From assembly GCF_913776855.1 (NCBI RefSeq), contig NZ_CAJYQD010000032.1, positions 1-64,000 of the forward strand: DNA of 64,000 nucleotides, given 5' to 3'. Positions 28,434-36,672 of this stretch are shown piece by piece (the stretch's first letter is position 1; every line of letters starts with the position of its first letter). Made by a program: the position numbers and the translations under genes. Origin of the DNA: an uncultured Sphingomonas sp. GTDB taxonomy: Bacteria > Pseudomonadota > Alphaproteobacteria > Sphingomonadales > Sphingomonadaceae. The notes below the pieces were generated by a model that did not search any database, was not told the origin of the DNA, and saw only the letters and a list, made by a program, of their open reading frames with translations.

Positions 28434-28921
28434 ATCGGGTGCAGCACAACATTCAGCGCCGGGCGTTCCTTGAACAGCCAGCCTGAAAAGGCCCGGCGCC
28501 ATTTATTGTCGGTGCCACGCACGTCCATCTGCACGAAGGCGCCGGTATATTGCTCCTGCTCCCACGGCGCGGTGCGTTCGCAGGCGCGCAGGCGCACGAT
28601 CACGTCGCCGACGCGGACCGCCTGTCCGGGTTTCAGCGTCAGGTCACGGGTTTCGCCATTGCGCTTGTTCAGCAGGCCGACGACCGCGACGCGCTGGGCC
28701 ATCGGCGTGGCGCCGGCCAGCAAGCGGCTGTCGAGGCCGGCATCGACGCTGACAACTTCCGGGGCATTGGCGCGCGGACGCACCGATTCGGGCACCGGGA
28801 TTTCCGCGCGGGAGCCGGCCGGTGTCGCCTGACGCGAGTGCCAGCTGCGCCAGCCGAACCAGCCGCCGACCGCCAGCAGGGCCGCAATCGCCAGCCCGGC
28901 CAGCCAGCGGCGCAAATTCAC
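28244..28921 (-). CDS. DUF2155-domain protein, membrane-anchored
   Basis: The 225-residue product starts at GTG 28921 (VNLRRWLAGLAIAALLAVGGW), giving an N-terminal signal anchor. The DUF2155 core spans about 80-190 (DLTLKPGQAVRVGDVIVRLRACERTAPWEQEQYTG ... WLFKERPALNVV ... DVWPKSC). The C-terminal tail is low-complexity Ser/Ala/Pro. The gene overlaps the upstream NDUFA12 gene by 4 bases (GTGA). At its 3' end it runs 190 bases antisense into aat; the conserved DVWPKSC core itself reaches the aat stop. Function unknown, but the pairing with NDUFA12 is common in alphaproteobacteria. Confidence 0.88.
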   Translation of the reverse strand: MNLRRWLAGLAIAALLAVGGWFGWRSWHSRQATPAGSRAEIPVPESVRPRANAPEVVSVDAGLDSRLLAGATPMAQRVAVVGLLNKRNGETRDLTLKPGQAVRVGDVIVRLRACERTAPWEQEQYTGAFVQMDVRGTDNKWRRAFSGWLFKERPALNVVLHPIYDVWPKSCTMSFPDTGPDTVSAGAGAAAPTASGPRRSSASNAAEASPVPAESIPSAPDNSAE

Positions 28922-29310
28922 GCGTCGGGGCTCCACGCCTCGTAATCGCCGGTGGCGCGCACGCGGGCGCCGCCCTTGTCCAGCACGCCGGGCGGGCGAT
29001 AGGCGAGCGCGGTGCCGGTCTGGTTCGGGATCGCCGGCTTCTGCCACTGGCGCACCGGCGGCAGCGACTGCTCGGGCGTACCCTCGATCTGATGGTGCAG
29101 CCAGCTGAACCATTCGGGCGGCACGCGGCTCGAATCGTTCGATCCGGCATAGATCACCCAGCGGCGCGGATTGCCCGCCGTATCGCGACCGCCCTCATAA
29201 TAGGCGTTGCCGAGGTCGTCGGTGCCGACCTGCGTCTTGCCGCGCAGACCGAGCCAGGTGCCGAAGGTGGCACCGTTCCACCAGGTGAAGACGTTCGCGA
29301 GGATTCCCAT
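28918..29310 (-). CDS. NDUFA12-family NADH:ubiquinone oxidoreductase accessory subunit
   Basis: This 130-residue protein begins MGILANVFTWWNGATFGTWL and contains KTQVGTDDLGNAYYE and RRWVIYAGSNDSSRVPPEW, the hallmark blocks of NDUFA12/B17.2. This small accessory subunit of complex I is shared by alphaproteobacteria and mitochondria. ATG 29310 fits the family start; the longer frame does not. It overlaps the DUF2155 gene start. Confidence 0.93.
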   Translation of the reverse strand: MGILANVFTWWNGATFGTWLGLRGKTQVGTDDLGNAYYEGGRDTAGNPRRWVIYAGSNDSSRVPPEWFSWLHHQIEGTPEQSLPPVRQWQKPAIPNQTGTALAYRPPGVLDKGGARVRATGDYEAWSPDA

Positions 29311-29355
29311 GCGCGACCGCTTAGCGTAGCCCCAGGCGCACGACAATGGGGTGGA

Positions 29356-29835
29356 TCATTTCCACGCCACCTTGTCGCCCGCCGCGATGCCCAGTTCGGC
29401 GGCGCGCCCGCCGCCCAGTTCCAGTACCGCCGACACCGGTTCGCCCGACGGGACCGGCGCTTCGGAAAAGGGCACGGTATTCTCGGCAACGGTCGCGATG
29501 GTACGGTCGGGTCGGATGAACAGGATGTCGAGCGGGCTGGGCGTGTTCTTCATCCAGAAACTGGCCGCTCTGGGCGGTCCGCCGTCGGGGGGATAGGGCG
29601 CGAACAACATGCCGGCGTTGGCGCTAAGTGGCGGGCGGTACATCAGCCCCTGCTGCTGCTGCGGTTCGGTTGCCGCGACCTCGACGGTGAAGCGATGCGT
29701 GGCGCCGTCGGCGGTGGTGATGGTGAGGGCGGTCTTCGCCAGCGCGACGGGATCGTCGCCCGCCTTTTCCTTGCAGCCGCCCAATGCCGCCAGCAGCGCG
29801 ACCGCCGCCAGCCCTGAAAATCCCGTAACCGCCAC
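29356..29835 (-). CDS. DUF192-family predicted lipoprotein
   Basis: The 159-residue product starts at GTG 29835 and has a signal ending in LLAALGGC, so it is probably a lipoprotein. The DUF192 domain covers about 35-155 (FTVEVAATEPQQQQGLMYRPPL, ASFWMKNTPSPLDILFI, AVLELGGGRAAELGI). It contains the conserved FWMKNT motif. Function is not established. It follows the cold-shock gene by 5 bases and is probably co-transcribed with it. Confidence 0.88.
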   Translation of the reverse strand: MAVTGFSGLAAVALLAALGGCKEKAGDDPVALAKTALTITTADGATHRFTVEVAATEPQQQQGLMYRPPLSANAGMLFAPYPPDGGPPRAASFWMKNTPSPLDILFIRPDRTIATVAENTVPFSEAPVPSGEPVSAVLELGGGRAAELGIAAGDKVAWK

Positions 29836-29840
29836 GCGTT

Positions 29841-30425
29841 CTACTCGCCCGTTTCGACCATGACGGCCAACGGCCCCTTCTGCCCTTCGACGATCCGGGC
29901 GACAAGCCGCTGTTCGGGGTCGACTTCCTCGATCCCGCCCTGGCGCAGCGTTTCCATATGGACGAAGACGTCGCCCGGCTTGCCGTCGCGAACCAGGAAA
30001 CCATAGCCTTTCAGGCGGTTGAACCATTTGACTGTCACGGGTTCGAACGGCCCGGCCTGATCGGTCAGCGCCGTGCGATCGGGCCGGTCGGCGACGCGCC
30101 GCACCGGTTCGATCGCGCTCGACAAGTCGATGTCGAGGATTTCGACCGCCTGCATCCCGCGCGTGCGCCGCACCACGTTGCAGGTGACGATCGCCCCTTC
30201 GGGCAGGGTCCGCCGGCCATGGGGTTCGAGGACGGAAAAATGGATCAGGACGTCGCCGATCGCCGGGTCGTCGGCCACTGCAAACCCGAAACCGCGTGTC
30301 ACGTCGAACCATTTGATCGACCCGCGCACTGCCGGGACCAGTTCCTCGCGCACAGCAGCGATCAGGGCCGGTACCGGTTGTCCCGTCACGCAATCATCGG
30401 CAATCGTTCGCGCTTCCAGACGCAT
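29841..30425 (-). CDS. Protein with two cold-shock domains
   Basis: The 194-residue protein has two CSDs. The first is at about 45-110 ([18 protein letters not shown] ... DVLIHFSVL) and the second at about 130-190 ([18 protein letters not shown] ... DVFVHMETL). Each keeps the RNP-1-like K-G-F/Y-G-F and RNP-2-like DVxxH motifs used to bind single-stranded nucleic acid. Double-CSD proteins are typical of alphaproteobacteria and are often stationary-phase or cold induced. ATG 30425 has GGGGAG about 9 bases upstream. The DUF192 gene follows closely. Confidence 0.92.
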   Translation of the reverse strand: MRLEARTIADDCVTGQPVPALIAAVREELVPAVRGSIKWFDVTRGFGFAVADDPAIGDVLIHFSVLEPHGRRTLPEGAIVTCNVVRRTRGMQAVEILDIDLSSAIEPVRRVADRPDRTALTDQAGPFEPVTVKWFNRLKGYGFLVRDGKPGDVFVHMETLRQGGIEEVDPEQRLVARIVEGQKGPLAVMVETGE

Positions 30426-30491
30426 CGTCGCTCGCTCCCCCTGCGCATACTCTAACACGATGTTTCGCGAACGCGACGATTTCTTTACGAT

Positions 30492-31019
30492 CTAGCCATC
30501 CCAGTCCGTATCGTCGTCGGACGGCTCCAGCCCGACGATCCGCCGGGCGAGCGACGGGGCATGGCCGGCGCGCACCATGGCGGCGATCTGCTTCTCGCGC
30601 CTGTCGCGTTCGACCGGGGCGGTCGCGAACGGCCCGATGCGCTTGCGCCGGGCAAAGGCGAGCGCGGCCGCTTCGGCCCCCTCCTCCAGCGTCTCGTGAA
30701 ATTCGCCGGCATCCGCCGCCCCGACACCCGCCTGGCGCAACGCGTCGCGCACCCGCTGCGGACCCAGCCCGCGCCGGGTCATCGACGCGACGCGAGCCTC
30801 CGCAAAGGCGCGATCGTCCACATAGCGCAACGCCGCCATCCGGTCGGCAAGGCCATCGACGTCGATCGGCCCCTCCCCGCCGCGTTCGCGCAGCTTGCGG
30901 TTAAGATACAGAACGAGTTTCGCCCGCGTCGTCGCATAGCGTTCAACATAGCGTAAGGCGGCACGCTCCAAGGCAGGCTGGTCGAGCGGCGGTAGCGGAC
31001 GGCGAGGGTCTCGGGACAT
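30492..31019 (-). CDS. recX: Regulatory protein RecX
   Basis: The 175-residue protein shows the RecX three-helix repeat pattern (ALRYVERYATTRAKLVLYLNRKL, MAALRYVDDRAFAEARV, RGLGPQRVRDALRQAG). RecX binds RecA filaments and restrains their activity. ATG 31019 fits the family; the 412-residue frame upstream of it is arginine/proline-rich noise. It is divergent from the fatty acyl-AMP ligase gene; recA is not in the window. Confidence 0.88.
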   Translation of the reverse strand: MSRDPRRPLPPLDQPALERAALRYVERYATTRAKLVLYLNRKLRERGGEGPIDVDGLADRMAALRYVDDRAFAEARVASMTRRGLGPQRVRDALRQAGVGAADAGEFHETLEEGAEAAALAFARRKRIGPFATAPVERDRREKQIAAMVRAGHAPSLARRIVGLEPSDDDTDWDG

Positions 31020-31144
31020 GCGCCATGTTTGTGCCACACTGGGCGGCGATTTTGAAATCAACTGTGCCGCGCGGTCCTTTGCCGCTATGGCGACATGCTT
31101 CGAACGCCGCGTATCGCGCGAACGAGCCTGAGAGTTGGACAAGA

Positions 31145-32899
31145 ATGACGACGAATCTTGAAGATAGTGTTGCAGTTTCGCCGGAAGCGACGCCGACCGT
31201 GGACGCGTTGCCGCGCCGCTTCGCCGACTTCGCGACGCTGGGCGATGCGATGGACTATGCGGCGCAGGGTACGCGCGGGCTGAACTTCCACGACGCGCGC
31301 GGCACGCTGAAACGGCCCTATCCGTTCCGCGAGATGCGCGCGGATGCGCTGCAACAGGCCTATCGCCTGATCGCGAAGGGGGTGCGCCCGAACGACCGCA
31401 TCGCGCTGATCGCCGAGACGGGGCCGGAATTCGCCGCGCTGTTCTTCGGCGTGGTCTATGCCGGCGCGTGGCCGGTGCCGCTGCCGCTGCCCACCTCGTT
31501 CGGCGGGCGCGAAGCCTATGTCGAACAGCTGCGGGTGCAGCTGGCGAGCTGCGATCCGAAGACCCTGTTCTACCCGGCCGAACTGGAAGCGATGGCGGGC
31601 GAGGCCGCGCGGATCGCCGGCGTCGAAGGCATTGACTGGGAAAGCTTTTCTGCCGCCGATGCACCGGCGGTCGAATTGCCCAAGGCGTCCACCGACGACA
31701 TCTGCTACCTGCAATATTCGAGCGGTTCAACCCGTTTCCCGCATGGGACCGAGATCACCCATGCCGCGCTGCTGAACAACCTGTCGGCGCACAGCCATGG
31801 GATGCAGCTGGTCGAGGACGATCGCTGCATCTCGTGGCTGCCATGGTATCACGACATGGGGCTGGTCGGCTGCTTCCTGTCGGTCGTCGCCAACCAGGTA
31901 TCGACCGACTATCTGAAGACCGAGGATTTCGCCCGCCGTCCGCTGGCATGGCTCGATCTCATCACCCGCAACAGCGGCAATTCGATTTCCTACTCGCCGA
32001 CCTTCGGCTACGACATCTGCGCGCGGCGGATGTCGAGCCAGACCAAGGCGGCCGACCGGTTCGACCTGTCGCGCTGGCGGCTGGCGGGCAACGGCGCGGA
32101 CATGATCCGGCCCGACGTGATGCAGTCGTTCGTCGATGCGTTTGCGGATGCGGGGTTCAAGGCGTCGGCGTTCCTGCCGTCCTATGGCCTTGCCGAAGCG
32201 ACGCTGGCGGTGGCGATCATGCCGCCGGGCGAAGGGATCATCGTCGAACTGGTTGAGGAAACGGAACTTTCCGGCGGCACCGGCCGCGCCGACCGGCCGC
32301 AGCGGTACCGCGCGATCGTCAATTGCGGGAAGCCGGTGAAGGACATGGCGGTCGAGATCCGCGAGGAGGACGGCACGCCCCTGCCCGAGCGCGCGATCGG
32401 CAAGCTGTGGTGCAAGGGCCCGTCGCTGATGAGCGGCTATTTCCGCGACGAGGAAGCGACTGCGGCGTGCATGGTCGACGGATGGCTGGACACCGGGGAC
32501 ATGGGCTATCTGTCTGACGGATATGTCTATATTGTCGGCCGGGCCAAGGACATGATCATCGTCAACGGCAAGAATCACTGGCCGCAGGACATCGAATGGG
32601 CGGTGGAACAGCTGCCCGGATTCAAGGCCGGCGACATCGCCGCCTTCGCCATCACGACGCCGGGCGGTGAGGAAACCCCCGCGGTACTGGTGCAGTGCCG
32701 GGCGTCGGACGAGGGCGAGCGCCAGCGGCTGCGCGAGGAAATTCGTGAGCGGGTGCGGTCGGTTACCGGCATGAACTGCGTTATCGAACTGGTCCCGCCG
32801 CGGACCCTGCCGCGCACCTCGTCGGGCAAGTTGAGCCGGGCGAAGGCACGCAAATTGTACCTCGAAGGCGAGATCAAGCCCTACGCCATCGCCGCCTGA
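31145..32899 (+). CDS. Fatty acyl-AMP ligase (FAAL)
   Basis: The 584-residue adenylate-forming enzyme has the phosphate-binding motif YLQYSSGSTRFPHGTEITH, WLPWYHDMGLVG, YGLAEATLA and DTGDMGYL. The C-terminal Lys lies in the RTSSGKLSRAKARK segment. The SGSTR-FPHG form and early variable region are characteristic of FadD32-like FAALs. These activate fatty acids as acyl-AMP for transfer to an acyl-carrier protein or polyketide synthase rather than to CoA. No PKS, ACP or ceramide genes are adjacent, so the acceptor is unknown. Confidence 0.9.
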   Translation: MTTNLEDSVAVSPEATPTVDALPRRFADFATLGDAMDYAAQGTRGLNFHDARGTLKRPYPFREMRADALQQAYRLIAKGVRPNDRIALIAETGPEFAALFFGVVYAGAWPVPLPLPTSFGGREAYVEQLRVQLASCDPKTLFYPAELEAMAGEAARIAGVEGIDWESFSAADAPAVELPKASTDDICYLQYSSGSTRFPHGTEITHAALLNNLSAHSHGMQLVEDDRCISWLPWYHDMGLVGCFLSVVANQVSTDYLKTEDFARRPLAWLDLITRNSGNSISYSPTFGYDICARRMSSQTKAADRFDLSRWRLAGNGADMIRPDVMQSFVDAFADAGFKASAFLPSYGLAEATLAVAIMPPGEGIIVELVEETELSGGTGRADRPQRYRAIVNCGKPVKDMAVEIREEDGTPLPERAIGKLWCKGPSLMSGYFRDEEATAACMVDGWLDTGDMGYLSDGYVYIVGRAKDMIIVNGKNHWPQDIEWAVEQLPGFKAGDIAAFAITTPGGEETPAVLVQCRASDEGERQRLREEIRERVRSVTGMNCVIELVPPRTLPRTSSGKLSRAKARKLYLEGEIKPYAIAA

Positions 32900-32987
32900 T
32901 TTTTCACTTTCCTACAGCCCCGCGCTTCCCTATCCCGGATTTGGCCTTGCCCTTCCGGTTCGACCGGGATAGAGGCCGCGTCCGCAC

Positions 32988-33063
32988 ACGAGTGTAGCTC
33001 AGCTGGTAGAGCATCGGTCTCCAAAACCGAGGGCCGGGGGTTCGAATCCCTCCACTCGTGCCA
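32988..33063 (+). tRNA. tRNA-Trp (anticodon CCA)
   Basis: A 76-nt cloverleaf with acceptor ACGAGTG/CACTCGT, D-arm GCTCAGCTGGTAGAGC and anticodon loop CTCCAAA. The T-arm is GGGTTCGAATCCC and the CCA end is encoded. tRNA-Trp is often found upstream of secE-nusG, as here, although two genes lie between. Confidence 0.96.
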
Positions 33064-33112
33064 GCGCGCCGCCGCGCCGATCCCCGCAACCGATGGACTG
33101 GATTCGACGACG

Positions 33113-33691
33113 ATGTTCCGCGCGCTGTACGACTGGACGCTTCGCCTTGCCAATCATCGCCATGCGGTGCGCAGCCTGGCGGTCGTGTCGTTCTGCGAAA
33201 GCTCGTTCTTTCCGATCCCGCCCGACGTGGTGCTGGTCCCGGTCATCCTGCAGCATCGCAGCCGCGCGTATCAGATCGCGGCGATCTGTACGATCGCGTC
33301 GGTGCTGGGCGGGATGGTCGGCTATGCCATCGGCTATTTCCTGTGGGACACGGTCGGCGCGTGGGTCATCAACCTGTACGGGTTGCAGGACAAGGCGGCG
33401 AAGTTCCAGGCGGGCTTTGCCGAATATGGCGCGGCGATCATCCTGCTGAAAGGGCTGACGCCGATCCCGTTCAAGCTGGTCACGATCGCGTCGGGCCTTG
33501 CCAAGTTCAACTTCGGCCTGTTCGTGCTGACCGCGGCGATCACCCGCGCGTTCCGCTTCTTCCTGATCGCGTTCCTGCTGAAGAAATATGGCGCGCCGGT
33601 GCAGGAGTTCATCGAGAAGCGCCTGACCATGATCGGCATCCTGCTGGTCGTGGCGCTGGTCGGCGGGTTCGCGGCGATCAGCCTGTTGTAA
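33113..33691 (+). CDS. DedA/YqaA-family (VTT-domain) membrane protein
   Basis: The 192-residue integral membrane protein has the SNARE-associated/VTT pattern: FCESSFFPIPPDVVLVP near residues 27-43, then GYAIGYFLWDTVG and LLKGLTPIPFKLVTIASG. DedA proteins are thought to flip phospholipids or isoprenoid carriers and support membrane homeostasis. The gene begins 50 bases after tRNA-Trp. ATG 33113 gives the expected N-terminus. Confidence 0.9.
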   Translation: MFRALYDWTLRLANHRHAVRSLAVVSFCESSFFPIPPDVVLVPVILQHRSRAYQIAAICTIASVLGGMVGYAIGYFLWDTVGAWVINLYGLQDKAAKFQAGFAEYGAAIILLKGLTPIPFKLVTIASGLAKFNFGLFVLTAAITRAFRFFLIAFLLKKYGAPVQEFIEKRLTMIGILLVVALVGGFAAISLL

Positions 33692-33789
33692 CCGTTTCGG
33701 ATGCGATTGCCGGAATCGTAACCGGCACGAAACGATCGACCCGCCATCAGGCCCTCCGACGCGGCATTCGCGTCCAAAGGGGGACCGAC

Positions 33790-34434
33790 ATGAAATTGAC
33801 GATGGTCGCTGCGGTCGCGGCGCTGCTGGGCGCGACGCCGATATGGGCACAGGACAAGCCGTTCGATCCCTATGGCAATGGCGAGGAGGTCACGTACCGC
33901 GACCCGATGACCGGGTTCCGGGTCGAGGTGCAGGGCGGGTATGACCGGTTGGAGGTCAACACCATCGACGGCGACACCAAATATTATGATGGCGCCGACG
34001 GCATCCGCTATGGCGGCGAGATCGGATATGACGTCGCGATCGGCAGCCGGGTGCTGCTGGGTGTCTATGCCGGTTATGCCGGGGCGACGACCAACAGGTG
34101 CGACGATGTCGGGGCGTTCACCGAATTGTGCCAGCGGGCGAAGGGCGAGCTGGGCGGCGGCGTCCGGCTGGGGGTGAAGGTCGGCGAGCAGGCGCAGTTC
34201 TATGGCAAGGTCGGCTATGCGTCGATGCCTCTGGAATTCGCGTTCGGCACCGACAAGACCACCGAAACCTATGCCGGCATGAACTTCGGGCTGGGCGGTG
34301 AAATGGGGGTCGGCGGCGGGGCGTTCGTCAAGGCCGAACTGGTCGCGACGAACTTCCGCACGAAGGACCGGATCTACGAGGGGCTGAACTTCGACCGGCG
34401 TCATGCGGTGGCCGGGTTCGGCTATCGGTTCTGA
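33790..34434 (+). CDS. Outer-membrane beta-barrel protein (OmpA/OmpW-like porin family)
   Basis: The 214-residue protein has a signal peptide (MKLTMVAAVAALLGATPIWA, cleaved before Gln21) and alternating beta-strand pattern with glycine-rich turns. Strands include VEVQGGYDRLEV, YGGEIGYDVAIG, LLGVYAGYAG and FYGKVGYASM. It ends AVAGFGYRF with the C-terminal aromatic needed for BAM insertion. An eight-stranded barrel is likely. The two cysteines (NRCDDVGAFTELC) may form a loop disulfide. Specific role unknown. Confidence 0.85.
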   Translation: MKLTMVAAVAALLGATPIWAQDKPFDPYGNGEEVTYRDPMTGFRVEVQGGYDRLEVNTIDGDTKYYDGADGIRYGGEIGYDVAIGSRVLLGVYAGYAGATTNRCDDVGAFTELCQRAKGELGGGVRLGVKVGEQAQFYGKVGYASMPLEFAFGTDKTTETYAGMNFGLGGEMGVGGGAFVKAELVATNFRTKDRIYEGLNFDRRHAVAGFGYRF

Positions 34435-34564
34435 GGACCGCCGATCGCACTGGCGGGGACCGCGCGCGGCGCCCGTCTGTGCCGTAGCGGGGGGATCGCA
34501 GTCCTTGCCGGGACGGCGCGGGGCGCGGGGCGAGCGGGGCGCCGCGCGCCCCTGCCCCGCGCGC

Positions 34565-34593
34565 TTGCTTCCCGAGCGCGCAGTCGCTAGATA
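34565..34593 (+). promoter_or_regulatory. Candidate sigma-70-type promoter of secE-nusG
   Basis: TTGCTT (34565-34570) and TAGATA (34588-34593) are separated by 17 bases and lie about 107 bases upstream of the secE start. This is preceded by a very GC-rich palindromic stretch that could terminate transcription of the outer-membrane gene. Confidence 0.45.
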
Positions 34594-34699
34594 CCATGCC
34601 CAATCCGACAGCGTGGATGGGTCGCGCCGGTTCTGACAGGGACCGGACGGGGCCTTGTGTCCGGCGGTCGGTCGAACCGATAATGCGAAGGTGCGAGAC

Positions 34700-34897
34700 G
34701 TGGCGAAGGTTACCCCAGTCGAATTCATGCGGCAGGTCCGGGCCGAAACCGCCAAGGTGACGTGGCCGACCCGCAAGGAAACGGTGATGACCGCGGTGAT
34801 GGTCGTCATCATGACCTCGCTGCTGGCGATCTTCTTCCTCGGCGTGGATTCGGCGTTCGACGCGATCGTCAAGGGCCTGCTGAAGCTCGCGCAGTAA
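34700..34897 (+). CDS. secE: Preprotein translocase subunit SecE
   Basis: The 65-residue single-span protein starts at GTG 34700 (AKVTPVEFMRQVRAETAKVTWPTRKE). The cytoplasmic amphipathic helix ending KVTWPTRKE is the SecE hallmark, followed by a transmembrane helix (about 30-52). SecE stabilises SecY in the SecYEG channel. It precedes nusG by 35 bases, the usual secE-nusG operon. Confidence 0.95.
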   Translation: MAKVTPVEFMRQVRAETAKVTWPTRKETVMTAVMVVIMTSLLAIFFLGVDSAFDAIVKGLLKLAQ

Positions 34898-34932
34898 CTG
34901 CCGTCGCACCCCCCATAGCTTTAAGGACAATC

Positions 34933-35472
34933 ATGTCGCGCTGGTACATCATTCACGCCTATTCCGGGTTCGAGGGCAAGGTCCGCGATTCGATCCTGTC
35001 CGAAGCGACGCGCCTCGGCCTCGACCATGCGGTCGAGGCGATCGAGGTCCCGACCGAGAATGTGACCGAAGTCCGTCGCGGCAAGAAGGTGCAGTCCGAG
35101 CGCAAGTTCATGCCCGGTTACGTGCTGGCGAAGCTGGACCTGAGCGACCAGGTGTACCACCTCGTCAAGAACACGCCGAAGGTTACCGGCTTCCTGGGAT
35201 CGTCGGGCAAGCCGCAGGCGATCAGCGAGGCGGAAGCCACGCGGATGCTGAACAGCAAGGAAGAGGCCGCCGCGTCGCCCACCAAGCAGAAGATCAAGGT
35301 CGATTTCGAAATCGGCGATTCGGTCAAGGTGCTGGACGGCCCGTTCGCGAGCTTCAACGGCGTGGTCGAGGAACTGGACTTCGACAAGTCGAAGGTGAAG
35401 GTCAGCGTGTCGATCTTCGGGCGCGCGACGCCAGTGGAACTGGATTTCGAGCAGGTCGAGAGAAGCAAGTAA
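34933..35472 (+). CDS. nusG: Transcription termination/antitermination factor NusG
   Basis: The 179-residue protein begins MSRWYIIHAYSGFEGKV and has the NGN domain (1-120, with ERKFMPGYVLAKLDL). A C-terminal KOW domain (about 128-179, FEIGDSVKVLDGPFASFNGVVEELD) follows. NusG binds RNA polymerase, lowers pausing and links it to Rho or ribosomal S10. A structured RNA element with a strong terminator follows the gene instead of the usual rplK. Confidence 0.97.
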   Translation: MSRWYIIHAYSGFEGKVRDSILSEATRLGLDHAVEAIEVPTENVTEVRRGKKVQSERKFMPGYVLAKLDLSDQVYHLVKNTPKVTGFLGSSGKPQAISEAEATRMLNSKEEAAASPTKQKIKVDFEIGDSVKVLDGPFASFNGVVEELDFDKSKVKVSVSIFGRATPVELDFEQVERSK

Positions 35473-35497
35473 GGCCACGCCTTGCTTGCTGGCCGCA

Positions 35498-35599
35498 CGA
35501 AATTAGCGTCAGCTGATTTCGAGACGGCGACCGACCGGCCGGCGGGTGCAAACCCGACCGACGTTAGCGGCGTAGGGCGAAGGCCCTGCGCCGTTTTTT
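35498..35599 (+). terminator. Structured 3' element with intrinsic terminator after nusG
   Basis: The element has three parts. A 10-bp hairpin CGAAATTAGC/GCTGATTTCG (35498-35521) has loop GTCA and one G-T pair. A GC-rich motif at 35531-35563 contains CCGGCCGGCGGG and CCGACCGACG. An 11-bp terminator stem (35568-35578 with 35583-35593, loop GAAG) is followed by six T. The middle motif recurs after rplA in the same kind of arrangement. Confidence 0.85.
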
Positions 35600-35809
35600 A
35601 TTAAGTTCCGATATGATTATGACCACTGGACTGATTGGACGTCAATAATCGCTGATGCTAAAAAGCGCCAACCGTCGCAGACGCCGGTGTAGATTAACTA
35701 ATCGACCATCGACCCATTTTTTTAACTTATTCCAAGAGCATCAAGCAAAGTAACACCGTGCCTTCTCTCCTGCTATGATAAATAGGCAGTGAACCATGTG
35801 GAATGAGAT
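35600..35809. other. AT-rich intergenic start of a probable foreign insert
   Basis: Composition changes abruptly to AT-rich directly after the nusG terminator. No gene is evident. TATGATAAAT near 35774 could serve as a -10 for the following gene, without a clear -35. Confidence 0.45.
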
Positions 35810-36625
35810 ATGAATCTTAATCCGCCAAAGCAGCAAGCTGGACTATGCGTATTTTGCGGCCGATCCGGCTCCTTGTCGAAGCAACATATCTTCCCTAATC
35901 GCCTAAGGAGATTGCTTCCGCGTGATGCAATTAACCACACCGGCCACCTCATTAACATATCCTACGCTGACAACACCACCATAATTAGCCCAGAGCTTCC
36001 TAAGACAAAAAATGGCCACCTTGGAACAAAACAGCTCCGAATTGTGTGTAGAGAATGCAATGCTGGATGGATGAATGATATTGAAAAAAGATCATTTGTC
36101 TTCATTGAACCAATGATAGCAGGATTGAATGTCCTTCTAGACTCTTCCGCGCAGCAAGCATTAGCGAGTTTTTGCGCTATATTTTTTTCTGTAGCTGACA
36201 GGGAGCATGTCCCGACGAGCGGGATAGGGCAAAAAGAAAGAACTTATGTTTTTGAGAATAGGAAACCCCCTACTACTTGGAATTTATTCATTGGCCGAAC
36301 AAATTCGAACGATTGGCGATTTAGATTCAAACACCACGGCATGACGATAGGATCAAGTACGTCAGGAATTCCTATTCCACCTAAAAATAATTCACAAGTT
36401 TGCACAGCCGGATTCGGGGGCTTACTTTTCCACGCAATAAGTAACGGAAATTTCAATATTATCGGCAACGTCAGCGAATATGAGCGCTTATTCGGGTTAG
36501 GGTCTATCTCTCCAATATCCGATAATTTTAATTTTCACGACCTCCCTGTTCATGACACAGAATCTTCCAATAAAGTATCAGACGGCCTAGTCTTCAGCTT
36601 ACCGCGTGTACCGCCTCGATATTAG
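35810..36625 (+). CDS. HNH-type putative endonuclease, AT-rich and probably acquired
   Basis: The 271-residue protein starts MNLNPPKQQAGLCVFCGRSG. It has an HNH-like zinc site: CVFCG with a downstream LSKQHIFPNRL histidine, then CRECNAGWMNDIE around residues 80-95. The rest shows no family I recognise. Codon use is strikingly AT-rich compared with every neighbour, implying recent horizontal transfer. It sits between nusG and rplK, normally an unbroken ribosomal operon. No partner methyltransferase or toxin-antitoxin gene is visible. A defence or mobile-element role is possible but unproven. Confidence 0.75.
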   Translation: MNLNPPKQQAGLCVFCGRSGSLSKQHIFPNRLRRLLPRDAINHTGHLINISYADNTTIISPELPKTKNGHLGTKQLRIVCRECNAGWMNDIEKRSFVFIEPMIAGLNVLLDSSAQQALASFCAIFFSVADREHVPTSGIGQKERTYVFENRKPPTTWNLFIGRTNSNDWRFRFKHHGMTIGSSTSGIPIPPKNNSQVCTAGFGGLLFHAISNGNFNIIGNVSEYERLFGLGSISPISDNFNFHDLPVHDTESSNKVSDGLVFSLPRVPPRY

Positions 36626-36672
36626 ATAAGTAACTTACCGATTTAATTGCGACATAACTGTATTTATCTTGA

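Noticed and set aside
34435..34560. Very GC-rich palindromes before secE as an origin or CpG-like element
   Set aside because: The repeats of GCGGGGCG type are simple GC-rich inverted repeats near a gene end, without DnaA boxes or iterons.
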